A stretch of 64,000 bases of DNA from a virus: positions 1-64,000 of the IMG/VR virus record IMGVR_UViG_3300034198_024692. One strand, given 5' to 3'. The notes under the pieces are model-generated. The model worked only from the letters and a program-made list of their open reading frames with translations. It had not been told where the DNA came from and did not search any database. This document shows positions 37,875 to 46,718 of the stretch, one piece after another. The first letter of the stretch is position 1, and each line of letters starts with the position of its first letter. A program made the translations under genes and the position numbers.

Positions 37875-39527
37875 ATGACTGAAAAATACTATTGGCTTAA
37901 TGCAGACTCAAGAAAGTTTCTTGAGAGAGGTTACTTGCTTGCTGGCGAAACCGCCGAGCAAAGAATTTTAGAAATCGCGAACACAGCTGAGAACCTTCTA
38001 GGCATCTCTGGTTTTGCAGAAAAATTCGAATTTTATATGTCTCGTGGTTTTTATTCTTTGTCTTCTCCAATTTGGAGTAATTTCGGAAGATCAAGAGGAT
38101 TGCCTATTAGCTGTTTTGGTTCTTATATCTCTGATAAGCTGGAGCAGATTGCTGGGCATAAGCTTTCCGAAGTCGCAATGATGACGAAAGCTGGAGGTGG
38201 CACCTCTGCATACTTTGGAGAGCTTCGTGGACGAGGAGCGCCAATTAGTTCTGGAGGCGAATCAACTGGAGCTGTGCATTTCATGGAGCTTTACGATAAG
38301 CTTATGAATGTTGTATCTCAGGGCAACGTTCGCAGAGGATCTTTTGCAGCTTATCTTCCGATTGATCATCCAGATATTGAAGAATTCTTGAAAATTCGTT
38401 CTGATGGTCATGAAATTCAAGAAATGTCTATTGGTGTTTGTGTTTCTGATGAATGGATGAAGAAGATGCTTGATGGAGATAAAGATCTTCGAAAGATTTG
38501 GGGTCTTGTCATTAAGAAGAGATTTGAAAGTGGATATCCATATTTGTTCTTTTCTGATAATGCTAACAATCAAGCTCCACAAGTGTATAAGGATAAAAAT
38601 CTTAAGATCAATGCAAGTAACCTTTGCAATGAAATCATGCTTTCGAGTTCCGAAGATGAATCTTTTGTTTGTAACCTGTCTTCTCTGAATCTTGAAAAGT
38701 GGGATGAAATTGAAAAGACAGATGCTGTAGAAACTCTTGTTTTCTTCTTGGACGCGGTTATGACCGAGTTTATTAACAAAACGCAGGATATGCCGTTTAT
38801 GGAAGCTCCACGACGTTTCGCTATTAATCAGCGTGCTCTTGGAGTTGGTGTCTTAGGTTGGCACACATACCTTCAATCGAAGATGATTAGCTTTGAATCT
38901 ATGGATGCTAAGCTTCTGAATTCTTCAATTTGGAAAAGCATTAGAACTCGCGCAGACAAAGCTTCCGAAGAGCTTTCTAAGTTGTTCGGCGAAGCTCCTC
39001 TGCTAAACGGTTATGGTCGCAGAAATTCTACGACTTTGGCTGTTGCTCCAACAACATCAAGTTCTTTTATCTTAGGACAAGTTTCTCCGTCGATTGAACC
39101 ATTAAACAGCAACTACTTTGTAAAAGATCTTGCAAAGGGAAAATTCACTTACAAAAACCCACACTTGAAAGAGCTTCTAAATTCTAAAGGTTTTGACACT
39201 ACTGAAATTTGGAAATCTATTCTAGTTCACGGTGGAAGTGTTCAGCATCTTGATTTCTTAACTGAGCAAGAAAAAGAAGTTTTCAAAACTTTTGGAGAGA
39301 TTTCTCAAAAAGAAATCGTTATTCAAGCAGCGCAAAGACAAAAGAGTATTGATCAAGGACAGAGCTTAAATATCATGATTCCTCCAAATGCATCTCCAAA
39401 AGATGTAAATGAATTAATGATTTTTGCTTGGGAAAATGGAATCAAGGGCATGTATTACCAAAGAAGCGCTAATCCAGCTCAAGAATTAGCTCGTTCTATC
39501 ATGTCTTGCAAAACTTGTGAGGCATAA
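37875..39527 (+). CDS. nrdA: Ribonucleotide reductase large subunit (class I)
   Basis: A 550-residue R1 catalytic subunit. Cys80 (LPISCFG) and Cys266 (VCNLSSLNL) form the substrate-reducing pair. NLCNE at 249-253 supplies the Asn-x-Cys-x-Glu active site with the thiyl radical Cys251. The C-terminus ends SCKTCEA, the CxxC that shuttles electrons to the active site. The protein starts close to the catalytic barrel, so the usual N-terminal ATP-cone that senses dATP is missing and allosteric shut-off is probably absent, as in several phage enzymes. It is separated from nrdB by the homing endonuclease gene. Confidence 0.95.
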   Translation: MTEKYYWLNADSRKFLERGYLLAGETAEQRILEIANTAENLLGISGFAEKFEFYMSRGFYSLSSPIWSNFGRSRGLPISCFGSYISDKLEQIAGHKLSEVAMMTKAGGGTSAYFGELRGRGAPISSGGESTGAVHFMELYDKLMNVVSQGNVRRGSFAAYLPIDHPDIEEFLKIRSDGHEIQEMSIGVCVSDEWMKKMLDGDKDLRKIWGLVIKKRFESGYPYLFFSDNANNQAPQVYKDKNLKINASNLCNEIMLSSSEDESFVCNLSSLNLEKWDEIEKTDAVETLVFFLDAVMTEFINKTQDMPFMEAPRRFAINQRALGVGVLGWHTYLQSKMISFESMDAKLLNSSIWKSIRTRADKASEELSKLFGEAPLLNGYGRRNSTTLAVAPTTSSSFILGQVSPSIEPLNSNYFVKDLAKGKFTYKNPHLKELLNSKGFDTTEIWKSILVHGGSVQHLDFLTEQEKEVFKTFGEISQKEIVIQAAQRQKSIDQGQSLNIMIPPNASPKDVNELMIFAWENGIKGMYYQRSANPAQELARSIMSCKTCEA

Positions 39528-39539
39528 AACAAAAAAAAA

Positions 39540-39552
39540 GTGTAATATATCT
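39540..39552 (+). promoter_or_regulatory. GTGTAA-type promoter
   Basis: GTGTAATATATCT ends five bases before the ATG at 39558. Confidence 0.55.
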
Positions 39553-39557
39553 TATAT

Positions 39558-40529
39558 ATGGAAGTTGACTTTTCTTTAAAAATTAAAGAGTTATTTGATA
39601 ACTCAGAAGCAAAAAGATCTGGGCCAAAAAGCGCAGCTCAAACTCCCGCTCCAAAATCAGATCAAAAAACAGGTTCAGATAAAAACAAAAAAGGATCTGC
39701 TGGAACTGATGGCGGGAAAATAGAATTTGCTGAAAAAGTTGTTAATTCTCTTCAGGAAAAAGTCAATTCTCATAATGAAAAGTACGAAAAGAAAGTTTCT
39801 TTATCTCAATTAAAGAAAGTTTATAGAAGAGGTCTTGGAGCTTTTTCGTCTTCTCATCGTCCAGGTCAAAGCAGAAGTAGTTGGGCTATGGCTAGAGTAA
39901 ATATGTTTTTGAAGATGATGAGAGGTGGAAAAGTGAAAGATTCTTATCGTGCCGCAGATCAAGATGTCGCTAAGGGCGAGGAGTTGTATTACGAGCAAAA
40001 ACCAGAAGATGTTTTTTGGCAGTTTGATTCTATTGATTTTGATTTAGCTCGAATTGATTTGATCAAAGCGAATGTTGATCTTGATGAAGAAGCTAATATC
40101 GATTTATTTGATATAGATTATTCCGAAGCTGAAAAGAAGACTCTTAACAAGCCGTTCAGGCTTCCTAGCGGATCGAATAAGAAATTCGGCGTATATGTTA
40201 AGAATGACAAGGGGAACGTTGTTATGGTCAAGTTTGGAGATCCAAATATGGAAATTCGAAGAGACGATCCAAATCGCAGAAAAAATTTCAGAGCCCGTCA
40301 TCAATGCGATACCAATGTTGGGCCAAAGTGGAAAGCTCGCTACTGGAGCTGTAAGTTTTGGAGTAAGAAACCTGTTTCTTCTCTAGCTTCAGAAGAAATT
40401 CTTTTGAGTGATGAAGATGATACAGAATGGGATTGGGATGATTCTACCTTTGTAGATCAAGAAGAAATCCTTGGAGAGTGGACATATTTGTCAGAGGTTC
40501 AAGTTTTTATTGAAGAAGACGATCTCTGA
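39558..40529 (+). CDS. DUF5872-like phage protein
   Basis: A 323-residue protein. Residues 80-120 (VSLSQLKKVYRRGLGAFSSS, then a Ser/Arg-rich turn and WAMARVNMFLKMM) form a domain common in large phages, often annotated DUF5872. Residues 210-270 contain KKFGVYVKNDKGNVVMVKFGDPNMEIRRDDPNRRKNFRARH (read in two parts), followed by CDTNVG...ARYWSCKFWS. This second unit is likewise common beside phage head proteases and fused to head proteins. The N-terminus is disordered and the last 50 residues are very acidic. The role is unknown; a virion or capsid-internal protein seems likely from the associations of both domains. Confidence 0.7.
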   Translation: MEVDFSLKIKELFDNSEAKRSGPKSAAQTPAPKSDQKTGSDKNKKGSAGTDGGKIEFAEKVVNSLQEKVNSHNEKYEKKVSLSQLKKVYRRGLGAFSSSHRPGQSRSSWAMARVNMFLKMMRGGKVKDSYRAADQDVAKGEELYYEQKPEDVFWQFDSIDFDLARIDLIKANVDLDEEANIDLFDIDYSEAEKKTLNKPFRLPSGSNKKFGVYVKNDKGNVVMVKFGDPNMEIRRDDPNRRKNFRARHQCDTNVGPKWKARYWSCKFWSKKPVSSLASEEILLSDEDDTEWDWDDSTFVDQEEILGEWTYLSEVQVFIEEDDL

Positions 40530-40549
40530 TTTATTATCATGCATTGAGC

Positions 40550-41350
40550 ATGGTTAAAAAAGTATCAGTATTTTGTATTTGGAGAGATTCAGAACAGACA
40601 ATTTTTAAAACTCTCAAACAATTAGAGGATTTAGAGTCTATTGATGGCTTTGAGTTCTCTTATTTTTTTTACGAGAATGACTCTAAAGACAAAACAGTTG
40701 AAATTTTATCTGAATGGATGAGTAAAAGAAATGGGTCTTTTTTGTCTGAGATTTTAAATGCTCCTAAATTTGGAAGTACTGCCGATCCAGAAAGAATGAA
40801 ATTTCTTTGCGAGTGTAGAAATAAATGCAAAAGTCTAGCTCAAGAAAATCAGTTTGACTATTCTTTATTGATTGATTCTGACATAGAATTCAATAATGAT
40901 AATTTTCTGATGCATTTCGAAAACATAAATCAATTAGATGATGCTGTTATGGTTACAGCCAATGTTAGACAAAATATAGCAGATTTAACTTTCAATAGCT
41001 CATTAGATTCATATTATGATACGTATGCATTTAGAGATGCATATGGTAATGCTGGATTATACTGGAGTGATTCTCCATTTATTAGAGAAGAAGATAGATT
41101 TAACTGGTCATTAGGAAAGCCAATCATAACAATGAGTTCTTTTGGTGGTTTCGCTTTTATTAAATCAGATATTTTTAATAAAGTTAGATGGCATAGCGAC
41201 TTTCATTGTGATCATGTGAATATGTGTTATGACATATCTAGATATGGGAAAATTTATGTATTGCCTCGCTCTAAAGTTTACGTAAACATATACCTTAGTC
41301 AATCCGACTTAGACTCATTTAAAAAAGCAGCAAAACAACAACTTTTATAA
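40550..41350 (+). CDS. Glycosyltransferase, GT-A type
   Basis: A 266-residue GT-A-type glycosyltransferase. VKKVSVFCIWRDSEQTIFKTLKQLE starts a Rossmann-like half, YENDSKDKTVEIL is a donor-binding turn, and SLLIDSDIEFNNDNF near 108-122 supplies the D-x-D metal/nucleotide-sugar motif. The pattern resembles fungal-type Anp1/mannosyltransferases and bacterial relatives. I start at ATG 40550 rather than the upstream TTG. It opens an AT-rich sugar locus that continues to 47.8 kb. Confidence 0.75.
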   Translation: MVKKVSVFCIWRDSEQTIFKTLKQLEDLESIDGFEFSYFFYENDSKDKTVEILSEWMSKRNGSFLSEILNAPKFGSTADPERMKFLCECRNKCKSLAQENQFDYSLLIDSDIEFNNDNFLMHFENINQLDDAVMVTANVRQNIADLTFNSSLDSYYDTYAFRDAYGNAGLYWSDSPFIREEDRFNWSLGKPIITMSSFGGFAFIKSDIFNKVRWHSDFHCDHVNMCYDISRYGKIYVLPRSKVYVNIYLSQSDLDSFKKAAKQQLL

Positions 41351-41352
41351 AA

Positions 41353-42081
41353 ATGAATAAATTTAAATTTAAACCTAGGGCTACGGTAATTTGTTCAATA
41401 TATAATGGTGAAAAATTTCTTCATCAGTTTCTTAAAAACGTGTTAAATCAAGATTGCATAAATGAAATAGAAATTTTACTACTTGATGCAGATTCTACAG
41501 ATTCGACAAGTGATATAATTAATAACTATCAACATAATAGCATTGTATATAAAAAATTACCAGAAAGAATTTCTGTAACTGATACTCTAAATATTGGAAT
41601 CACTTTATCGAGTTCAGATATTATTTCAATTTGGAATGTAGATGATAGAAGAAGTAATTTTTCATTAAAAAGACAAATTGACTATATGGAAAATAATCCA
41701 CTATGTGATATTTGTTATGGTTATGTAGCATGGAGTTATAAAGAAAATGAGAGTTTTGAAGATAATAACTTAAAAGATATATATCCATGTGATATTGTAA
41801 CTCCAGAATCAATGATGATAAATAATTCTCCTCATTGCCTTCCCGTTTGGAGAAAAAGTCTTCATACTAAGTTAGGCTATTTTGATAATAAATACCCAAC
41901 AGCTTCTGATTTCGATTTTTGGCTAAGATGTTTAAGCCAAGGAGCAAGATTTGATAAGATTTATGAAATTATTGGATCTTATTACTATAATCCAAATGGT
42001 TTATCTACAAATAGTCAATCTTCAAATTCAAAAGAAGCTGAAATAATTAAAGAAAAATATAAATATTTACTTAATAAATGA
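41353..42081 (+). CDS. Glycosyltransferase family 2
   Basis: A 242-residue GT2 enzyme. RATVICSIYNGEKFLHQFLKNVL is the standard first strand and helix, EILLLDADSTDSTSDII the second strand with acidic turn, IISIWNVDDRRSNFSL the D-x-D-like region near 92-100, and ASDFDFWLRCLSQGARF the acceptor-site acidic motif at about 177-193. It would add a sugar to a glycan, lipid or protein. The gene is extremely AT-rich and overlaps the transketolase half downstream by four bases. Confidence 0.85.
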   Translation: MNKFKFKPRATVICSIYNGEKFLHQFLKNVLNQDCINEIEILLLDADSTDSTSDIINNYQHNSIVYKKLPERISVTDTLNIGITLSSSDIISIWNVDDRRSNFSLKRQIDYMENNPLCDICYGYVAWSYKENESFEDNNLKDIYPCDIVTPESMMINNSPHCLPVWRKSLHTKLGYFDNKYPTASDFDFWLRCLSQGARFDKIYEIIGSYYYNPNGLSTNSQSSNSKEAEIIKEKYKYLLNK

Positions 42082-42818
42082 AAAAACTTATAAAAAATAT
42101 AATAAAAACTTCTTATTTAAATAAAGAAGGACATATAGCTAGCGCTCTTTCTATATTAGATTTTTTGTACTTTTTATATTTCAATAAAAAAACAGATAAT
42201 GATGAATTCGTTCTGAGCAAAGGTCACGCAAGTTTAGCTCTATATGCTATTTTTCTCGAAAAACAAATTATAACAGAAGATGACTTTTATAGTTTTTCTC
42301 AAGAGAGTTCTATTTTAGGAGGGCATCCTTCTTCTAAAAAAATTAAAGAAATTAAATTATCTACTGGATCACTTGGCCACGGACTTCCTTTTTGCGTGGG
42401 ATTAGCATTAGCAAAGAAAATGAAAAATGAATCTGGTAATATTTATTGTTTAATTGGCGACGGAGAAGCTAATGAAGGCACAATTTGGGAATCAGCATTA
42501 ATAGCATCTACTTATAAATTAGATAATTTAATATGTATCATGGACTTTAATAAGTCAGGCGAAAGAGCTATTAAACTAGATTCTTGTGTTAATAAATTTA
42601 AATCATTTGGATGGGAATCATTTTTAGTAAAAAATGGAAATAATCAAAAATCTATATCAAAAATTTTTAATAAATTTGAAAATAATGAATTGCCAAAATT
42701 CGTTCAATTAAATACTGTTAAAGGTTTTGGATGTAAAATAATGGAAAACAATCCAGAATGGCACCATAAATATCCATCATCAGAAATTGAATATCTGAAT
42801 ATAATAAATAACTTATAA
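42078..42818 (+). CDS. Transketolase-like, ThDP-binding half
   Basis: A 246-residue protein equal to the N-terminal half of transketolase. LSKGHASLALYAIF, GGHPSS, STGSLGHGLPFCVGLALAKK, and GDGEANEGTIWESALIAS followed by LDNLICIMDFNKSG are the pyrophosphate/Mg-binding motifs of thiamine diphosphate enzymes. It needs the pyrimidine-binding half encoded directly downstream. In a nucleotide-sugar locus such split transketolases usually transfer a two-carbon unit to or from a sugar; the actual substrate cannot be read here. Very AT-rich, likely acquired. Confidence 0.88.
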   Translation: MKKLIKNIIKTSYLNKEGHIASALSILDFLYFLYFNKKTDNDEFVLSKGHASLALYAIFLEKQIITEDDFYSFSQESSILGGHPSSKKIKEIKLSTGSLGHGLPFCVGLALAKKMKNESGNIYCLIGDGEANEGTIWESALIASTYKLDNLICIMDFNKSGERAIKLDSCVNKFKSFGWESFLVKNGNNQKSISKIFNKFENNELPKFVQLNTVKGFGCKIMENNPEWHHKYPSSEIEYLNIINNL

Positions 42819-42824
42819 ATCAAT

Positions 42825-43718
42825 ATGAGAAAACATTTTTATAATTATCTTAATAAATTATTTAAAAATAATGAAAAAATATCTATTTTATTAGGAGATA
42901 TAGGAGTTTTTTCATTTAAAGATAGTTTTGATTTAGATTGCAGAAGAATATATAACATGGGTATTATGGAGCAATCAATGATTGGAGTTGCTTGTGGACT
43001 ATCTAAAAGTGGATTTATACCATTTATTCATTCAATAGCTCCGTTCATAACAGAAAGATGTTATGAACAATTAAAATTAAATTTTGGGTATGAAGATGTA
43101 AATGCTTTTGTTGTTAGTGTCGGCAATTCATATGATTATGCAGCATTAGGATGTACTCACCATTGTCCAAATGATCTTAGAATAATTTCATCTATACCAA
43201 ATTTTAAAACATATTGTCCTGGAAATTCAAAAGATGTAGAAAATATTATTAATGAAAATATTAATATCAAACATCCTAAATATATTAGATTATCAGAAAC
43301 TGAAAATAATTTAAATTTAATAAAAAATAATTATGAAGACCTTGAGATTTTGAATTTAAATAAAAATGGCATATGTATTATTGTTGGAAATGCAATAAAA
43401 GACTTTAATAAATTGTCAAATTTAAATTGTACCATTTTATATACAACAAATATTTCAGAATTTGATATTTTTAAATTAAATAGCATTATATACAATAACG
43501 ATATTATCAAAAATATAACAATAATAGAACCATGTTATGATTCTGGTATTTTATCTAAAATAGCGACAAGTGTTAAAAACATAGAGTCAATAAATTGTAT
43601 TTCAATTCCTAAATTATTTATTGAAAAATATGGAAAAAAAGAAAATATAGATTGTTATTTGCAATTTGATGATGAATCAATAATCAAACAGTTACAAAAA
43701 ATTTATGAAAAAAATTAA
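42825..43718 (+). CDS. Transketolase-like, pyrimidine-binding half
   Basis: A 297-residue partner of the preceding half-enzyme. YNMGIMEQSMIGVACGLSKSG at about 45-65 carries the catalytic glutamate that activates ThDP, followed by FIPFIHSIAPFITERCYEQL and a YAALGCTHHCPNDLRIISSI segment, all typical of transketolase middle domains. The C-terminal 100 residues form a smaller domain, AT-rich and more diverged. It starts six bases after the previous stop codon and overlaps the next gene by 14 bases, so the pair is expressed together. Confidence 0.85.
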   Translation: MRKHFYNYLNKLFKNNEKISILLGDIGVFSFKDSFDLDCRRIYNMGIMEQSMIGVACGLSKSGFIPFIHSIAPFITERCYEQLKLNFGYEDVNAFVVSVGNSYDYAALGCTHHCPNDLRIISSIPNFKTYCPGNSKDVENIINENINIKHPKYIRLSETENNLNLIKNNYEDLEILNLNKNGICIIVGNAIKDFNKLSNLNCTILYTTNISEFDIFKLNSIIYNNDIIKNITIIEPCYDSGILSKIATSVKNIESINCISIPKLFIEKYGKKENIDCYLQFDDESIIKQLQKIYEKN

Positions 43719-44427
43719 TATTAGTGCTTATATGACATCTATTAGACCCTATAGATGGATGAGAATACACGAAATGATTGCTAAAACAAATTTAAATTTT
43801 GAAATAGTAATTGTTGGTCCAATTGAACCAGATTTTGAATTGCCGCCTGAAATTAGATTTTTTAAAAGTGATTTAAAGCCATCTCAATGCCAACACGCTT
43901 CAGCATTTTTTTGTGAAGGAGAAATGTTATTGCAGATTGTAGATGATATTGATTACCAAGATGGAGCTATTGAAGCAATGTATGATGTGGTAAAAAATAA
44001 TCCAAGTTCTATGGCCACATGTCATTACTATCAAGATATACATCTCGATTATACTCAATATCAAAATATTGCTGGTCAAGCTTCAAATTATTTACCTCTT
44101 TTGCCTGTCTGTGGGCTCTACCCTAGAGAGGCTTATAAAAAAGTTGGAGGAATAGATAGAAGATTTATGGGAGTAATGGGTGAATTAGATTTATATATGA
44201 GGCTTTCTTTAGCTGGGTATAAAACAGTATTTGTTGATTATATCTGCAATGAAAATACTGAATTTCAAAAAAAAGATAATAGCAGTCTATGCAGTAAATT
44301 TTGGGGTGTAGATAGGCCAGTTATAATTAATCTTTGGTCTGAAAATAATCAATTTTCTTTAACAAGAAATGATGAAGTGAAAGAATATTCCGAATCTAAT
44401 ATATTGACTGTAGAGCAAAATTTATGA
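43705..44427 (+). CDS. Glycosyltransferase-like protein
   Basis: A 240-residue GT-A-like protein. NISAYMTSIRPYRWMRIHEMI and FEIVIVGPIEPDFE begin the nucleotide-binding half; LLQIVDDIDYQDGAIEAMYD has the D-D-x-D acidic motif near 78-82; and FMGVMGELDLYMRLSLAGYKTVFV (about 150-173) corresponds to the acceptor-binding end of GT2 enzymes. The fit to family 2 is looser than for the gene at 41353. It overlaps the transketolase half upstream and the epimerase downstream. Confidence 0.72.
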   Translation: MKKINISAYMTSIRPYRWMRIHEMIAKTNLNFEIVIVGPIEPDFELPPEIRFFKSDLKPSQCQHASAFFCEGEMLLQIVDDIDYQDGAIEAMYDVVKNNPSSMATCHYYQDIHLDYTQYQNIAGQASNYLPLLPVCGLYPREAYKKVGGIDRRFMGVMGELDLYMRLSLAGYKTVFVDYICNENTEFQKKDNSSLCSKFWGVDRPVIINLWSENNQFSLTRNDEVKEYSESNILTVEQNL

Positions 44428-45344
44428 ATAGTTTTTCTTTTTTAAATAACAAAAAAATATTAATTACTGGTGGATCTGGGGTTATTGGCTCGAATTTGGC
44501 TAAGTCTATCAGATCATCAAGTAATTGTGAAATCTTTTTAAACTATTTATCAGATATAGCAGAAGATTTTAAAAATAATTCATTTATCCTAAATCGTTTC
44601 GACATAACAGACTTAGATGCCATCAAAAGGCTACCAATGTTTGATGTCATTTTCCATTGTGCTGGTTATGGTCAACCGCAAAAGTTTTGCATGAATCCAG
44701 AAAAGACTTTTTCTTTAAATACACTATCGACTCAAAAACTTTCTGAAAAAGTTATTGATGGTGGGAAGTTTATTTTTATGAGTAGTAGCGAAGTATATTC
44801 TGGATCAGAATTAAATACCGAAGACTCTCCAATCACAATCAACCCTCATAACTCAAGAAATTGTTATATTCTTAGTAAACTTTTTGGTGAGTCTATTTTA
44901 AGTTTTAATTCTAGGATTGAAGCTAAAAGTTTGAGAATATGCCTTTGCTACGGTAAGGGATTCAAAGAAGACGATAAACGAGTCCTTTCAGAGTTCATAA
45001 ACAAGGCTAGAAGCGGGGATATCCAATTAATGGATGATGGCTCAGCGATCCGAAGGTATATCCATATCGATGATTGTATAACAGCTATTGCTAATATTAC
45101 AAAATCTAGTAAAAATAATCTATATAACATTGGAGGATCAGAAAAAACAACAATTAAAGAAATAGCTCAAATTGTTGCCGACGTATTTAGTAGAAAAATA
45201 AAACTTGGCGATCCAAAAAATAGCTTTAAAGATAGCCCTAAAGATGTTATAGTATCTATCGAAAGATATGAAAAAGAATTTGGAACGCTCAACACAATTC
45301 CTTTATATCAAGGCATAAAAAATCTCGCTCATGATAGTCAATAA
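44424..45344 (+). CDS. NAD-dependent sugar epimerase/dehydratase
   Basis: A 306-residue extended short-chain dehydrogenase acting on nucleotide sugars. KKILITGGSGVIGSNLAKSI contains the GxxGxxG NAD(P) loop, MSSSEVYSG supplies the catalytic Ser, and NCYILSKLFGES the Y-x3-K pair. AIRRYIHIDDCITAI and YNIGGSEKTTIKEIA are typical late motifs of UDP/GDP-sugar epimerases. The precise sugar cannot be told. It overlaps genes on both sides and sits with glycosyltransferases and transketolase. Confidence 0.88.
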   Translation: MNSFSFLNNKKILITGGSGVIGSNLAKSIRSSSNCEIFLNYLSDIAEDFKNNSFILNRFDITDLDAIKRLPMFDVIFHCAGYGQPQKFCMNPEKTFSLNTLSTQKLSEKVIDGGKFIFMSSSEVYSGSELNTEDSPITINPHNSRNCYILSKLFGESILSFNSRIEAKSLRICLCYGKGFKEDDKRVLSEFINKARSGDIQLMDDGSAIRRYIHIDDCITAIANITKSSKNNLYNIGGSEKTTIKEIAQIVADVFSRKIKLGDPKNSFKDSPKDVIVSIERYEKEFGTLNTIPLYQGIKNLAHDSQ

Positions 45345-46242
45345 AAAAACAATTGAAAAAAGTTTAGGATTCCGAATCAAGAATAGAAATTTGATTAAAA
45401 GAATAGCAAGTTCGCGCTTGATCTATAATTATCTTTCAATCGAGGATCTTAAAGACTATATTCTCGAATATATCAAAACCCTTAACAAAGACTTGATTCA
45501 AGCAGGAGATTCGCGTAAAGATCAATGGGAAAGAGGTTGGGCTGAAAATGTTTCCGAGTTCGTAGATTCTGGTGAATTTTCTTCATTAATTCCAAAGTAT
45601 CATACGAAAAATAATATTGCTAAATTTAATGGCAAAATTATTAAAAATTATATTCAAGATTTTGATTACCAGTTAAATTCTTTTTTTGTTGATGCTGTAC
45701 TTTTTGAATATGCAGAAAAGTTTGACAAAATATTTGAATTTGGTTGTGGAACAGGATATCATCTTTTCCGTTTGAGAAAAGAATGGGGAGATAAACAATT
45801 TTGCGGTCTAGATTGGACGGATTCATCTCAGCAAGCTATTCGCTCTTATTGCGAATCTAATCAAATAAAAAATGTAGATGCTAAAAATTTTAATTATTTT
45901 GATCCAGATTATTCAGTAGATATTTCTGGCTCATGCATTTATACAGTAGCATCTCTAGAACAAATTGGAGAAAAACACGATAAATTTATTAATTATATTC
46001 TTGATAAAAAGCCAGATCTTTGTATTAATTTTGAGCCTATTTCTGAAGTTTTAGACGATAATATTTTGCAAGATTATCTTACAAAGAAATATTTTGAAAA
46101 ACGCAATTATTTAAAAAATTATTTAACAAGACTTCGAGAACTTGAAAAAGAAGAGAAAATTATTATCTTAGATGTAAAGCGCCTTAATTATGGAAGTAAA
46201 TTCATAGAAGGTCACACCCTCGTAATATGGAAGCCAATATGA
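45331..46242 (+). CDS. SAM-dependent methyltransferase
   Basis: A 303-residue protein. Residues 131-142 (FDKIFEFGCGTG) are the SAM-binding motif I of class I methyltransferases, followed by FCGLDWTDSSQQAI as motif II and DISGSCIYTVASLEQI as the motif IV region. The N-terminal 115 residues are a helical domain (LKDYILEYIKTLNKDLIQAGDSRKDQWERGWAENV in two parts) perhaps binding the substrate. In this locus it may methylate a sugar. It overlaps the epimerase by 14 bases and the cupin epimerase by 16. Confidence 0.78.
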   Translation: MIVNKKTIEKSLGFRIKNRNLIKRIASSRLIYNYLSIEDLKDYILEYIKTLNKDLIQAGDSRKDQWERGWAENVSEFVDSGEFSSLIPKYHTKNNIAKFNGKIIKNYIQDFDYQLNSFFVDAVLFEYAEKFDKIFEFGCGTGYHLFRLRKEWGDKQFCGLDWTDSSQQAIRSYCESNQIKNVDAKNFNYFDPDYSVDISGSCIYTVASLEQIGEKHDKFINYILDKKPDLCINFEPISEVLDDNILQDYLTKKYFEKRNYLKNYLTRLRELEKEEKIIILDVKRLNYGSKFIEGHTLVIWKPI

Positions 46243-46718
46243 AAAGCTTGAACGATATAAAAGAATATACACTTACATCTTTCGAAGATTTTAGAGGAGA
46301 GATTTATACTATTTTTGATCAAAAAGATCATCAAATTAAATTCAATCATGATAAAATCGCTACTAGATGCAAAAATAGCTTAGTAGGAATTCACGGAGAT
46401 TTTTCTACAACAAAATTAATAACATGTCTTTGGGGCAAAATTTTTGTTGTAATAGTAGATAATAGAAAAGATTCAAAAGATTTTGAAAAGCATAAAACTT
46501 TCATTTTAAGTTCTGAAAATAAAAAACAATTATTAATCCCAGCTGGATTTGGAAATAGTTTTTTGGTTCTTTCTGATTTTTGCGTTTATAATTATAAATT
46601 ATCATATGATGGAAATTATATTGACTGCGACGATCAATTCACATTAAAATGGAATGATCCAAAATATAATATTCATTGGCCAATTGATAATCCTATTTTA
46701 AGTAAAAGAGATTCATGA
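46227..46718 (+). CDS. RmlC-like cupin sugar epimerase
   Basis: A 163-residue cupin of the dTDP-4-dehydrorhamnose 3,5-epimerase type. DFRGEIYTIFDQ, NSLVGIHGDFSTTKLITCLWGKIFVVIVDNR (two strands with the His of the active site) and LLIPAGFGNSFLVLSDFCVYNYKLS follow RmlC order, including the PAGFGNSF turn. It would epimerise a 4-keto sugar such as the product of the dehydratase encoded next. It overlaps the methyltransferase upstream and shares four bases with the dehydratase gene. Confidence 0.82.
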   Translation: MEANMKSLNDIKEYTLTSFEDFRGEIYTIFDQKDHQIKFNHDKIATRCKNSLVGIHGDFSTTKLITCLWGKIFVVIVDNRKDSKDFEKHKTFILSSENKKQLLIPAGFGNSFLVLSDFCVYNYKLSYDGNYIDCDDQFTLKWNDPKYNIHWPIDNPILSKRDS

